A DNA stretch of 64,000 nucleotides from NCBI RefSeq assembly GCF_003590335.1, contig NZ_MIET01000032.1:1-64000 (forward strand), given 5' to 3'. Shown here one piece after another: positions 43,395-53,381 of the stretch. Source of the DNA: Pseudoalteromonas sp. MSK9-3 (GTDB lineage: Bacteria; Pseudomonadota; Gammaproteobacteria; Enterobacterales; Alteromonadaceae). A program made the translations under genes and the position numbers. Under the pieces are notes generated by a model. That model worked only from the letters and a program-made list of their open reading frames with translations, did not search any database and was not told the DNA's origin. Every line of letters starts with the position of its first letter. Position 1 is the first letter of the stretch.

Positions 43395-46300
43395 TTATTT
43401 GCTTTCTAATAAGGGCTTGTTTTCAGCCTCAGAAGCCCCCTTCAACTGTGGTTGCCTATTAAACACAGGCTGTGATAATAGAGCTGACATAAAGCCCAAA
43501 CTAAATAAAGCACTGAACAACATACCACCTACGATCACGGCAGCTAAGCCACGATAGATCTCAGAACCGTCTCCAGGGCTGAGCATCAGTGGCAACATAC
43601 CAAATACACTTGTTCCGGTACTCATGTAAATAGCTCGCATACGATAGCCAGTAGACTGAATAATGGCTTGCTGTTGGTTTTGTCCAGCCACCATCGCCGA
43701 ACGATATTGACTCGCAAGTAAAATGGCATTATTGATTACTAATCCCATTAAAATAATAAAGCCAATCATGGTGACAATATCTAAATTTTGCGGTGCAAAG
43801 TAATCGACCACTTTTAGACATAACATACCCCCAAGTAACGCCAACGGCATCGACAACATCACAGCAACAGCTAACGACCAAGAGTTAAGCGCTATCCGTA
43901 TCAATAAAAATAAAATCAGTAATGAAACTAAGAACATTTGGAAGAACTCAGCTAAAAAGCCACTCAACTGATCGGCACTACCACGGTAATTTATGAATAA
44001 ATCTTGATTTGGTCGTTGCGCTAAATATGCAGCAACCTCCGCCTTTACTTGTGTAATAAACGGGCCAACTGCTTGACCGTTCGCAGGTACTAAGTTAATT
44101 GACATGCTTACTTCGCGATCAGTGCGATATATCGCACTTGGTGCCAAAGTCAGTTGAGTGTCTACCAAGGAGCGCAGTGGGTGTAGCCCTTGATTTGGTA
44201 CCATGATTTCTGTTTCTAACAACTGCTCAAGGTGTTCAGGGGTCTGCCCTTTTAAGTAAAAAGGCAAAGTATCACCGTCTGCATAAAACTGACCAAGGTA
44301 AGCGCCATCTGTTAAAGTCACTAAAATCTGATTCAATTCAGCTTGAGACATGCCCATAAAGGCGAGCGTATCAGCTTTAGGTTTAAACTCGACTCTTGCC
44401 ACCGTATCTCGCATTGGAATAACTTCAGTGATCCGAGCATCCGGGAAGGCTTTGATCAAGTGTGCGAGCAACTCCTGACCTACGAGTTGTAACTCTGGCA
44501 TGCTCAGCCCCTTTAAATCTAGCTGACTTGTACGCGCATCTGGTAGCGCTAACCTAAGTAAAGTCCCTTGATACACATAGGTTCTCGCGTCTGGTAAATC
44601 TTGGACTATTTCACTATCGACCCACTTTTTAAATTCAGGAAAGTCCCAATTGCCTTTAGGGTAAAAATAAAGCAAGCAGTAAGCACGGTGACAAAAAGAG
44701 CCGTGAATATCGAAGACAGGGTGATCACCTACCTGTTGTTGGGCAGCAATACGTTGCTCTATTACGTTGCCAATCTGTTCTTTCGCCGCACTAACAGAAA
44801 GCGGTTCATCAAAAGCGGTGTATACCATCACAATATTTTCTTTCGGATTGGGTAATAAATCTAACTCAGGCTTCATAAACCAACTGGCAAGCAAGGCACC
44901 AGGGATCGCTAACACCAACCAACCCCACCCTTGAGACTTAGAACGAGATGGTGCCGTGACAAACATAGTCCATTTATCAGACAGCTCTTTACCTGTAGCG
45001 ACTGTCTGCCCTGGCAACAACTGTCGCGACAACGCAGGTAGCAAAAACAGCGCAACTAAGATTGAGGCGACCAAGGCACTAGAAATAGTATATGCAAGAT
45101 CACCAAATAGCTGACTTACCTCCGAGTGCATTAAAACAATAGGGACAAAAATGACGATGCTTGACAAAGTAGAAGAAATTAATGCAGCTCGTACTTGCAA
45201 TACACCTTGACGACAGCTTTCTAAAAGTGATAGCCCTGTACTTCTCAACCGCTGAATATTTTCTACTATGATAATGGAAGCATCGAGTAGCAACCCAACG
45301 GACAATGCCATTCCTGCCAAAGAAATTAGGTTCAGGCTACGCCCCCCTACTTGCATACCCAACAGCACTAAAGACAAACACACAGGAATGCTAACAAATA
45401 TCAAAAACACGACGCGTAAATTACGTATGAAATAATACAAGAAAGCACAAGCAAGCAATACGCCTAACAATAAATTACCATAAACCATTAGCAATGCTTG
45501 TTTAATTGGCAGTGAGTTGTCGCGACTCATCACAACCTTAAGGTCAAGTGACGACAAAGGCCCTTGATTGAGCTCGGCTAAAGTCTCTTTGATAAGATCA
45601 ATCGTTTCTAATACATTGATATCTTTATCTGGCTGTAAAAAAAAGTAAATTGATTGATTACCCTTAAAAGTCGAGTATGACCAATCATAGACAAATCGTT
45701 TATGCACGGTCGCTACTTCACCTAAACGCACAACCCGAATGCCAGTAACCGCAATCGGTAAATTGCGTAACTCATTTAGTCCCATCTGGCCTTTAAAATG
45801 CAAATCGTACTCTTTCGAACCCAATACTAGACTGTCACCCGAGCGGTCAATCAACCCTTGTAGCTTACGAGTCACTTGATCTATTCTCAATGAAAATTGA
45901 GTTAACTTTTGTGGATCAAATTCAATATCTACCCGTTGTGCCAATCGATTGTTATCCATATTAATGTTAGTGATACCTGGAATATCAGTCATTGCAGGTT
46001 CAACATAAGCGCGATAGGCATGCATGAAATCTTCTTGTGACTTTTCTGTCTCAGAGTACAAAAACAGCGAAGCCAGAGTAGAACCGGCACCATTACTAAA
46101 GTCTATAACTCTGGGTTTAGCAACCTGAGAAGGCCAGTCTGAAACTTGGTTTATTCGTGCCAAAACTTCCATATAAATTTTTTCCATATCAGCTTGATAA
46201 TGGAAGTTTAAGGTAGTCCAAGCTTGGCCGTTTGAAATATTAGTTTGTAAGTTTTTTAATTGACTCAAACCTGCCAATTGACGCTCAAGGGGAGATATTA

Positions 46301-46478
46301 GGCTTTGCTCAATCTCAGCGGCGGTTTTACCCGGCCAAGCTGTCACGACGGCAATTTGTGCTCGATCTATTTTAGGTAATAGTGCATTCGGGAGCTTTAA
46401 ACCGGCTACAACACCTAATACGACAAGTAAAAATGAAAAGGCTATAATAATAGAGCCATATTTCTCAACTAATCTCAT
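43395..46478 (-). CDS. RND efflux permease of the second pump
   Basis: 1027 residues with the standard RND layout: N-terminal segment, large loop, five segments, then the same again. In TM4 the usual VDDA pair reads LLLDASIIIVEN, so only one of the two adjacent acidic residues is kept, as in the heavy-metal (CusA-like) VDAA group. The cysteines in GSFCHRAYCLLYF of the second half are unusual. The start overlaps the adaptor stop by 4 bases. Substrate is unknown; the sequence is diverged from both AcrB- and CusA-type references as I know them. Confidence 0.82.
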   Translation of the reverse strand: MRLVEKYGSIIIAFSFLLVVLGVVAGLKLPNALLPKIDRAQIAVVTAWPGKTAAEIEQSLISPLERQLAGLSQLKNLQTNISNGQAWTTLNFHYQADMEKIYMEVLARINQVSDWPSQVAKPRVIDFSNGAGSTLASLFLYSETEKSQEDFMHAYRAYVEPAMTDIPGITNINMDNNRLAQRVDIEFDPQKLTQFSLRIDQVTRKLQGLIDRSGDSLVLGSKEYDLHFKGQMGLNELRNLPIAVTGIRVVRLGEVATVHKRFVYDWSYSTFKGNQSIYFFLQPDKDINVLETIDLIKETLAELNQGPLSSLDLKVVMSRDNSLPIKQALLMVYGNLLLGVLLACAFLYYFIRNLRVVFLIFVSIPVCLSLVLLGMQVGGRSLNLISLAGMALSVGLLLDASIIIVENIQRLRSTGLSLLESCRQGVLQVRAALISSTLSSIVIFVPIVLMHSEVSQLFGDLAYTISSALVASILVALFLLPALSRQLLPGQTVATGKELSDKWTMFVTAPSRSKSQGWGWLVLAIPGALLASWFMKPELDLLPNPKENIVMVYTAFDEPLSVSAAKEQIGNVIEQRIAAQQQVGDHPVFDIHGSFCHRAYCLLYFYPKGNWDFPEFKKWVDSEIVQDLPDARTYVYQGTLLRLALPDARTSQLDLKGLSMPELQLVGQELLAHLIKAFPDARITEVIPMRDTVARVEFKPKADTLAFMGMSQAELNQILVTLTDGAYLGQFYADGDTLPFYLKGQTPEHLEQLLETEIMVPNQGLHPLRSLVDTQLTLAPSAIYRTDREVSMSINLVPANGQAVGPFITQVKAEVAAYLAQRPNQDLFINYRGSADQLSGFLAEFFQMFLVSLLILFLLIRIALNSWSLAVAVMLSMPLALLGGMLCLKVVDYFAPQNLDIVTMIGFIILMGLVINNAILLASQYRSAMVAGQNQQQAIIQSTGYRMRAIYMSTGTSVFGMLPLMLSPGDGSEIYRGLAAVIVGGMLFSALFSLGFMSALLSQPVFNRQPQLKGASEAENKPLLESK

Positions 46479-47530
46479 AGCTTAACCTGACTATTAATGG
46501 TGACTTCAGCATCATCTTTCAGTGCTATTTTTCCTTTGATCACAACTTTGTCACCAGCTTTGAGCTGCCCTTGGATCACGGAATAAGTGTTTCCAGTATC
46601 AACTATTTTTGCAGCAACTTTACTCACTTTGTTATCTTTATCCACTCGCCAAACGTAATATTCATTGTTATTAATGGTCAAGGCATCATAAGGCACCTTG
46701 GTTAAATTACTGGCAGCCACAGACACATCAACGACATAGCGTTGACCAATAAGAAATTTTTCAGGACGGTTCTTTTTAAATTTTAAATGTAAATTAATGG
46801 TCTGATCTTGGCTACTAACCAATCCTGCGTGGCGGTCTAAATACAGTTCTGTGCCGTCGGACAGTGATAACTCCACATCTTTAAACTGGTTGAATTCTTG
46901 ATATAAGTCCAATGCCACACGACAAGTAACTTCTTGCTGATCCGCTGGCAAAAACACTAATATACTTTCGCCCTCTCCAACCCATTGTCCGGGTTCACCA
47001 GACAAAGAGAGAACGACACCATCAGCAGTCGCTCGATGCATTAAATTATTTAACTGGTGCTGAACGACACGGTATTGCTCAGCATACATTTTATTTTGCT
47101 CTGCTGCGGTTTGATAATCTCTTTTGTGTTGCTGTAATTCTGAACTAGAAACAACCCCTCCTTCATCTAATTTGCTCAGTCGCTCATATTCATTGAAAGA
47201 ATAAACATAGTTTGCATGTGCAGCTTTAGCGTTCGCATCTAATTGAGCAAGCTGACGTTTTAAATAAAAGTCATTTTGTTTCGCTAATAATTCACCTTTT
47301 TTAACCTGACTCCCTGCAGGCAATATCCAAGTTAACTCAGCAGACACATGACTGGAAATTTGCTGACGAAAAGGAACATCTGCATGACAAAACAGAGGCT
47401 TTTGAATACCTTGCAGCCAAGGCTGAGCTTCGCTCACTCTCACAGTTGGCGTTGAATTAGCCTGCACTGATAAGGTTGGGGCTCCAATTACCATAGCGAC
47501 GACAATAAAGAATCGACCAAAATGTAGCAT
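46475..47530 (-). CDS. RND periplasmic adaptor of the second pump
   Basis: 351 residues with a Sec signal peptide (about 1-24, ending VQA). Contains the first lipoyl half (HVSAELTWILPAGSQVKKGELLAKQ), a helical hairpin, and the second half (RATADGVVLSLSGEPGQWVGEGESILVFLP), then barrel and membrane-proximal regions. Typical of HlyD/MFP adaptors though short. First gene of a two-gene operon with the RND permease; no outer-membrane channel gene follows. Confidence 0.82.
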   Translation of the reverse strand: MLHFGRFFIVVAMVIGAPTLSVQANSTPTVRVSEAQPWLQGIQKPLFCHADVPFRQQISSHVSAELTWILPAGSQVKKGELLAKQNDFYLKRQLAQLDANAKAAHANYVYSFNEYERLSKLDEGGVVSSSELQQHKRDYQTAAEQNKMYAEQYRVVQHQLNNLMHRATADGVVLSLSGEPGQWVGEGESILVFLPADQQEVTCRVALDLYQEFNQFKDVELSLSDGTELYLDRHAGLVSSQDQTINLHLKFKKNRPEKFLIGQRYVVDVSVAASNLTKVPYDALTINNNEYYVWRVDKDNKVSKVAAKIVDTGNTYSVIQGQLKAGDKVVIKGKIALKDDAEVTINSQVKL

Positions 47531-48283
47531 TAGAATTAACTCCCTTGTTAATTTTTAAAATTCAAGATCTGCTATGGGCTTACTTCCTAAAAAGCAGCAT
47601 GCAGATATTTGATATCACTGACTTTTTATTAAAGGTTACGTGCCCTCAAATTTATCCATTACATACTCTGACGTAACAGATAAAAGTAATAGCGTCGATT
47701 ATATAACCGTTCTATCCAACGAATTCGAAGATATCATACTCAAGTAAACCTTGAAGAAAAAAGGGGTCAAGTGCAAAAAAGAAGGGTTAAGCTGCTTGTT
47801 TAACAATACAATTAAACGAGATTAATTATATAGAAATTATTGTCTATAAAATTAAAAATTACATTATAAATGCAGAATACTGAGCACCACCTTATTTTAT
47901 TACCTACGCATGTCAGCATTGTATATTGTTCTTCTTTCACATTAGAAAGAACATAAGTGCATTATTTACTTTCAATAAAAAACCATTTTTAAACTTTTAA
48001 CTTGGTGCTACTTTTTTCACTAGAAAAAGCCTGTGATTTATAGAGTTTCTCTGCTCGTAACTCAAGCACGTACTCGCTGGACGATTCATTAAAATATACG
48101 GTACTTTTTAAGTCCCCCCTGACGAGCTTAAGAGCATTACTTCTCTTTTTAATAACAATATTGCCTACTGGCGTTGTTTGCTAAATACAGTAACAATCAC
48201 GACAACGAAAAAAGGGACTGAGTGACTTTACAGTATTAAATAATTAAAGGCTTAAAACCGAAAAGCCATAGAACCACCTAATT
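47531..48283. other. Intergenic region, no gene seen
   Basis: About 750 bases of AT-rich sequence between the minus-strand adaptor gene and the minus-strand esterase gene. No open frame of note and no recognisable hairpin or operator. It should contain the promoter of the second RND operon and the end of the esterase transcript. Confidence 0.4.
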
Positions 48284-49420
48284 TTATTTGTTGGCTAGCT
48301 TAGCTTTTAACGTCGTATTTTGAGTAATAATTTCACTAATAAACAGAGAGTTATTTTTTTTAGCAAGGCTCAATGCCTTTTCAGATGCCTCTAGCGCTTT
48401 CGTTAGCTCATTTTCAAGCGAGTATGCCGTAGCTAAACTATCCCAGAGTATTTCTGATGACTTGAAACGCTCAACTCCCGTTTCTAATATCTCCACCCCC
48501 CAATTTGTTTTACCTTCATAGGCGGCTTTCAATCCGTAGACATTAAACTGGTGCACCGACATAGGAAATGAATAACCATACTCTACTGCTTTATCTGAAT
48601 AAAACTTTTGCAAGCTTTTTAATGACATTACCTCTATTCCTGGGACAGCATTCCACCCACTAAAAATTGCTTTAAGTGCTTGAGCATTACCTATCAAAGG
48701 CGTGCTGTCGTGAGTTTCGTTAGGGAACTGTGCAGAGTGCCAATCTATATTCAAGGGAGGCGCTTTATTCAAAGCTGCTAGCATTGCATCAAACCCGCTT
48801 TTCATTTCACCAGGTTCATTGGCTAAGCTCAAGAACCATTTAGTCGGCTTTCTTCCCTTAAGTTTTTGATACGTTTCATATTCATCAGTAAGAACGGCGC
48901 TATCCCACCACAAACTAGGGCTTATTGAAATGGCTGCATTAAACTTCGAGTTACCACTTAACGCTAAGTAACTCGTATATAAGCCCGACAATGAATGACC
49001 CGAAATAACTTGAAAGGGTCCGATCCGGTACTTGTCACGTACTTTACTCAACAGTTCTTCTTGCAAAAATTTGCTATATAACTCCGCCCTTCCAGAACGA
49101 TTTTTAAACGCCTCAAGTTCTGTATGGGTATAATACTTTATCCGTTCACTAGGCGTGCTTACCCCCACCACAATCATCTCTGGGATAATTGCATACGTAC
49201 TTAAAAACTTAACACTTGCCGCGATATGATCAAATTGAGTCGAACCATCCAAGGCAACCAAAACCGGGTATTTAAAATAATCTGAGTGGTCGTATGTGTC
49301 TGGTAAGGATACTTGCACTGTCACACTTTCCTTGATGACTTCAGAGGGAAGTATAAAGCGCTGCACATTTCCATAAGAATATGATGAAAGAATTATAAGT
49401 ATTAGATAAATTAGTCTCAT
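48284..49420 (-). CDS. Exported esterase of the PF00756 type with C-terminal TPR-like tail
   Basis: 378 residues with a short signal peptide (about 1-17). The fold is the putative-esterase family (Fes/IroE, antigen 85 relatives): YPVLVALDGSTQFDH near the start, nucleophile GHSLSG, a product-side SPSLWWD and the histidine in NETHDSTP. The last about 80 residues (GVEILETGVERFKSSEILWDSLATAYSLENE) are TPR-like helices, a common appendix in marine members. It may hydrolyse a siderophore or other ester in the periplasm. No neighbour supports a specific substrate. Confidence 0.75.
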   Translation of the reverse strand: MRLIYLILIILSSYSYGNVQRFILPSEVIKESVTVQVSLPDTYDHSDYFKYPVLVALDGSTQFDHIAASVKFLSTYAIIPEMIVVGVSTPSERIKYYTHTELEAFKNRSGRAELYSKFLQEELLSKVRDKYRIGPFQVISGHSLSGLYTSYLALSGNSKFNAAISISPSLWWDSAVLTDEYETYQKLKGRKPTKWFLSLANEPGEMKSGFDAMLAALNKAPPLNIDWHSAQFPNETHDSTPLIGNAQALKAIFSGWNAVPGIEVMSLKSLQKFYSDKAVEYGYSFPMSVHQFNVYGLKAAYEGKTNWGVEILETGVERFKSSEILWDSLATAYSLENELTKALEASEKALSLAKKNNSLFISEIITQNTTLKAKLANK

Positions 49421-50871
49421 TTATGACCCTAGTGGCAGGTTATTAAATATTTATGCAACATGATATTTGTGCGGCATAAATGCTTTTTGAGCTGAGCTAC
49501 AGCCTAGGCAACTACATGGGGTTGTACCAGCCATGCTTTGAAAGCTTACTTTTGTTGGCATAAATTAAGCTCACTTGTCGAACCAATCACTTCAAAGCTA
49601 TCCTTGCCTTACTCAGCGCTATTTATATATTTAATACAACGTAATTTTAAGCGGTGCATGCATCGGGTTCTGCTTTTATACATACTGCGCTTCTCCATGC
49701 GCAGATAAACAATTTAACACCACAAACTTACTGGCACACTCTTTATCGCGTCTGAATTTGATCAGCTACAGTACCTATGTGTATAAGTAAATAAATATCT
49801 ATAAAAAAGAAAAAGCCACTCTGTCGATAATACTCCGCACCTAAAAAAGGGTCAGTTAACTTACTGAATAATGTAAAATCAGATGTATTCATATGCGAAC
49901 TATTGTTTTAAATACTCAATAAATGGCATGGTAAAAAAGCGATCTGCTCCCTAGGTATCACTTTGCTCATCATAGCCGATGACGCGCTTTAATTAAGTGA
50001 ATTCCTTCCGCTAAGTAACAACCTCCGCTGTTCACCCCCTGATAAGTATCTGATGCAAGACTATTACCTCAATTTGTTATACTCCACCGATAAATCATCC
50101 TTAGACCCAAATATCAATTTTCCAGATGCTTTTTGTCCACCCCTGTCGATGGTTTCGAATGAGCTCACTGCCTCATTAAAATATAAATACATCTTTTGTT
50201 CACCTGCATTAAGAATTACTTCACCTTTTTGCACAACTTCCCATTGCAAATTCAATCAATTTTTATTTTTCAGTTGGTTACCGAAAAAATATCGTGATTT
50301 AAAAGGCTAGCAGTGGAACACTGCCTTTGTACTCTTTATTTATTGCAAAGCCATCGCTGTTAAAGGTGTTTTATATTGAGCCTGCTGGCTCTAACACTAG
50401 GTGTAGTACAAAGTCATTTTGATTGCTTTTGCTAGCGATAGGGATTTTGTGAAATGCGCTAGTCTCTGTATCGTTCGGTACGAACGGTGGAATGTACTCC
50501 TAACCCCGAGCTTCGGCTCTGCGTTTTGCGCGCGTATTCAGCGACGCTTTTCATCCATAAACAACTTACCTTGGCGTTGGTCTCGGATAATGGAAACTTT
50601 AGGAGCATCAGCAGGAACTAGTTTGGTAGCAGAGGTCTTTAAATCTCATCAAAGATCATCTCTTCCCCGTATTTTTAGAGTTAGCCAATGATATGCATGT
50701 TGTCTTCACAGAATTGATTTAATTGCCTAATAAAAAGAGGCGTGAAGCGTTATAGAAATAGAAAAAACTTCAGACTTTTGATCAATCTTGCAGGGTTATA
50801 ATTCAATTTTTATGCGGGGTTTTACTACAAATTTGCAGACTTACACTTCAAACAACAAAAAGGAGGAGATT
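49421..50871. other. Large gap without a convincing gene
   Basis: About 1450 bases. On the minus strand a 63-residue TTG-initiated frame at 50064-50255 (MYLYFNEAVSSFETIDRGG is typical of it) looks protein-like but has no Shine-Dalgarno or known family. On the plus strand 50419-50691 encodes a 90-residue frame with no recognisable family. Base composition around 50450-50600 is higher in G+C than its surroundings. The whole stretch looks like decayed or foreign DNA. The ffs terminator region adjoins its right end. Confidence 0.4.
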
Positions 50872-50985
50872 GGGTGGTAGTCTTACCAGCCACATCTCGG
50901 CACACAAGTCACACGCTGTGGCTGCTCCCTTCCGGGCCTGACCAGGTTCACATGCTATTGTTGCGAGAGGACCAATAAGACCACC
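50872..50985 (-). ncRNA. ffs: 4.5S RNA, signal recognition particle RNA
   Basis: Exactly 114 bases on the minus strand, the same length as E. coli 4.5S RNA. The invariant Ffh-binding hairpin is present as CAGGCCCGGAAGGGAGCAGC. The ends pair (GGTGGTCTTA with TAAGACTACC) to give the long hairpin. CTCGCAAC upstream of the core also matches. Followed by a CTCCTCCTTTTT tail that can terminate transcription. It binds Ffh and directs membrane-protein synthesis to the translocon. Confidence 0.95.
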
Positions 50986-51099
50986 ATAGTGGGCCTTTTT
51001 AGGCGCAGGAGGATTATCTCTAGATTTGTGACCAGTTACAAGAAAAAACTCATTTAATACGACCAACTGCTTAAACATCAAACAATTGGTCGTTCTGAA

Positions 51100-52047
51100 T
51101 TACTCAGCTAATTGTTTTTGTAAGGTAACTAAACGTTGTTTTACCTTTTTCATATTGTTAGGTCCCATACGTAGAAATTGCTTTTGTACGTCGCTTAACT
51201 GCTCCCACTCAGGGTACGCATAACGATAAGTCACTGAGTTTTTGATCAAAGGTAAGGTTGTTTCGGGGACTGGTGTATCTAACAGTTCATCAATAGCTTG
51301 TAATAACACGCCATTGAATTCATCCCCTTCATACCCAATTTCTTCGTAGGCTTCTAAAATAAGTGGTTGAAATTGCTGATATAAGCGTACGATCTGTGCG
51401 GTACTTAGATTAGCAAACATGGTGGCATATGGGGTGTAACGCTCATAGCTATTGGGATCAGTGACGATAATATCGTCTTCTAACGCCATAAATGCCTCTG
51501 TGGGGCGATTTACTGGCATATGCTTTTTCGCGATAGTGCCTTTAGCAGTATTATCAACAAATACCACCATACGTCTTATCATGTCATCTGAAACAAACAA
51601 CTTAACCGACTTTTCTGCCATGTATTCTGCAATACGATTACGTACCGCGCTATCACTGTCATCTAACATTAGCTTAGCTGGCGCATCTACTGTTGCCATA
51701 GCAACAGGCTCTGGTTGTTCCGTTGGGCGAGGTGTAATTAGCTGCGCGCTATTTGCTGCTTGCTGTGCTGCAGTGTCTACTTCACTTGAGCCACCAAGTT
51801 CTGAGCTAGAGTTTTGTTCAGAAGCGTTACCTGCACTTGTATCTGGTTTTAACCCTGCGGTGTTCACTTGTGGCACTTGCTGAGTAATTGGGGCAACAAC
51901 ATCTTGCTCAAATTTTTCATTTGCTTTGGGATTATCTTTTTTCATCGACAATACAAAAACAACCACCACAATAAGCGCCATAGCAACAATGGCCGCTAAC
52001 AACATTTGGCTTTGAGAAGGCTTTGATGGTGAGGAACGTTCTGACAT
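51100..52047 (-). CDS. DUF3014-domain membrane-anchored protein
   Basis: 315 residues. One N-terminal membrane segment (about 15-35), a low-complexity Ser/Gln/Pro linker (about 40-120), then a C-terminal domain matching DUF3014: VSDDMIRRMVVFVDNTAKG, HMPVNRPTEAF, NSYERYTPYATMF, RLYQQFQPLILEAYEEIGY and LLDTPVPE. The domain faces the periplasm. Its function is unknown. It sits beside the 4.5S RNA gene. Confidence 0.8.
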   Translation of the reverse strand: MSERSSPSKPSQSQMLLAAIVAMALIVVVVFVLSMKKDNPKANEKFEQDVVAPITQQVPQVNTAGLKPDTSAGNASEQNSSSELGGSSEVDTAAQQAANSAQLITPRPTEQPEPVAMATVDAPAKLMLDDSDSAVRNRIAEYMAEKSVKLFVSDDMIRRMVVFVDNTAKGTIAKKHMPVNRPTEAFMALEDDIIVTDPNSYERYTPYATMFANLSTAQIVRLYQQFQPLILEAYEEIGYEGDEFNGVLLQAIDELLDTPVPETTLPLIKNSVTYRYAYPEWEQLSDVQKQFLRMGPNNMKKVKQRLVTLQKQLAE

Positions 52048-52199
52048 AGCAGCTCCATAAATTGGTTTAAAAACAATATTCTTTTGAATATTCTAAAATA
52101 TAAACATAAAGTAAAGGTAACAAACTTTAATTACAAGACGCCACACATACATTACTGACGATGTTTGTACCAAAAAGTTCATTCTATTAAAGGGGATCT

Positions 52200-53345
52200 A
52201 TGAGTATAAAGCAACGTAATTCAGATAAAGTGAAAGTCGCCCTGCTCCTCACCGGTGGGGGTGCCCGCGCAGCTTACCAAGTGGGAGTGCTTAAAGCCCT
52301 TGCGCAAAGTATGCCTCGCACAGCGCCGCTTCCCTTTCAGATCATCAATGGTACATCTGCTGGAGCGATAAATTCAGCGGCGTTAGCCTGTTATGCGTCA
52401 TGTATGCATTTGGCTGTGCGAAAAATAGAATGGGTTTGGAAAAACTTTCATACACACATGGTATATAAAAGTAACTTTTCGGGGGTATATGGCCGTATAT
52501 TTTCAAATGTGATGCGTAGCTTTAAAGCAGACTTTTTAAATTTACCACCAGCCAGCTTGCTCGATAATACTCCGTTGCGGCAACTCCTATCAGACGTACT
52601 CGATTTATCTCGTATTGACCGTAATTTACATCGTCATTATTTGGAAGCGGTTTCAATCACGGTATCGAGCTACTCTACAGGTAAATCTGTGGCATTTTAC
52701 CAAGGGAACAACATTACACCTTGGCAGCGCTCCAAACGTGAAGGAGTTGCCGACAATATCACCTTAGACTTACTGATGGCGTCAAGTGCCATTCCGATGG
52801 TGTTTCCCAGTGTACGCGTTAAACACCATTACTACGGTGACGGCTCAATACATCAATTGTCACCACTGAGCCCCTCTATTCATTTAGGCGCTGAGAAAAT
52901 ATTTATTATTGGCGTAGAGCAACCAAAACAGCATCAACCTTTAGGTTATGAGCCGCATTTTCCGGGCATGTCGACTGTAGCAGGCCATTTGCTCGATAGT
53001 GTCTTTAGCGATACGTTACAGTCTGATTTAGAGCGCCTTGAGCGAGTAAATCGTACTGTTGGGCTACTCCCAGCCCGAGATAAGCATAAAGAGCTCAAGC
53101 AAGTGTCTACATTACTGGTTAACCCTTCAGAGAACTTCACATCATTAGCAGCAGAATATTACGACGATATGCCAATAGCTATTAAGCTACTCTTACGGGG
53201 CATTGGTATTAAGCGGCATTCACAATCGAGTTTAGCCAGTTACTTGCTATTTGAAAAAGCCTATACACAGCGCTTAATGGAGATCGGGTTTAACGACGGA
53301 ATGAAGCAACTTGATGAAATAAGGCACTTTTTAAACCTTGAATAA
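52200..53345 (+). CDS. Patatin-like phospholipase
   Basis: 381 residues. The oxyanion motif LTGGGARAAYQVG (about 17-29), nucleophile elbow GTSAG and the dyad aspartate in YYGDGSIHQ (DGS rather than the common DGG/DGA) are all visible. No signal peptide, so a cytoplasmic acyl hydrolase is expected. AAAGGGGA lies before the ATG. Convergent with the antiporter gene, with only 36 bases between. Confidence 0.85.
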   Translation: MSIKQRNSDKVKVALLLTGGGARAAYQVGVLKALAQSMPRTAPLPFQIINGTSAGAINSAALACYASCMHLAVRKIEWVWKNFHTHMVYKSNFSGVYGRIFSNVMRSFKADFLNLPPASLLDNTPLRQLLSDVLDLSRIDRNLHRHYLEAVSITVSSYSTGKSVAFYQGNNITPWQRSKREGVADNITLDLLMASSAIPMVFPSVRVKHHYYGDGSIHQLSPLSPSIHLGAEKIFIIGVEQPKQHQPLGYEPHFPGMSTVAGHLLDSVFSDTLQSDLERLERVNRTVGLLPARDKHKELKQVSTLLVNPSENFTSLAAEYYDDMPIAIKLLLRGIGIKRHSQSSLASYLLFEKAYTQRLMEIGFNDGMKQLDEIRHFLNLE

Positions 53346-53381
53346 CAGCGCTTTGTACAACATTAGTTTTAACTTTACAAA

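Noticed and set aside
43171..43557. 128-residue plus-strand frame
   Set aside because: More than a third lies antisense to the end of the RND permease gene, and the rest has no motif or initiation signal.
51452..51883. 143-residue plus-strand frame antisense to the DUF3014 gene
   Set aside because: It is the mirror of a low-complexity Ser/Gln/Ala linker region and has no independent coding evidence.
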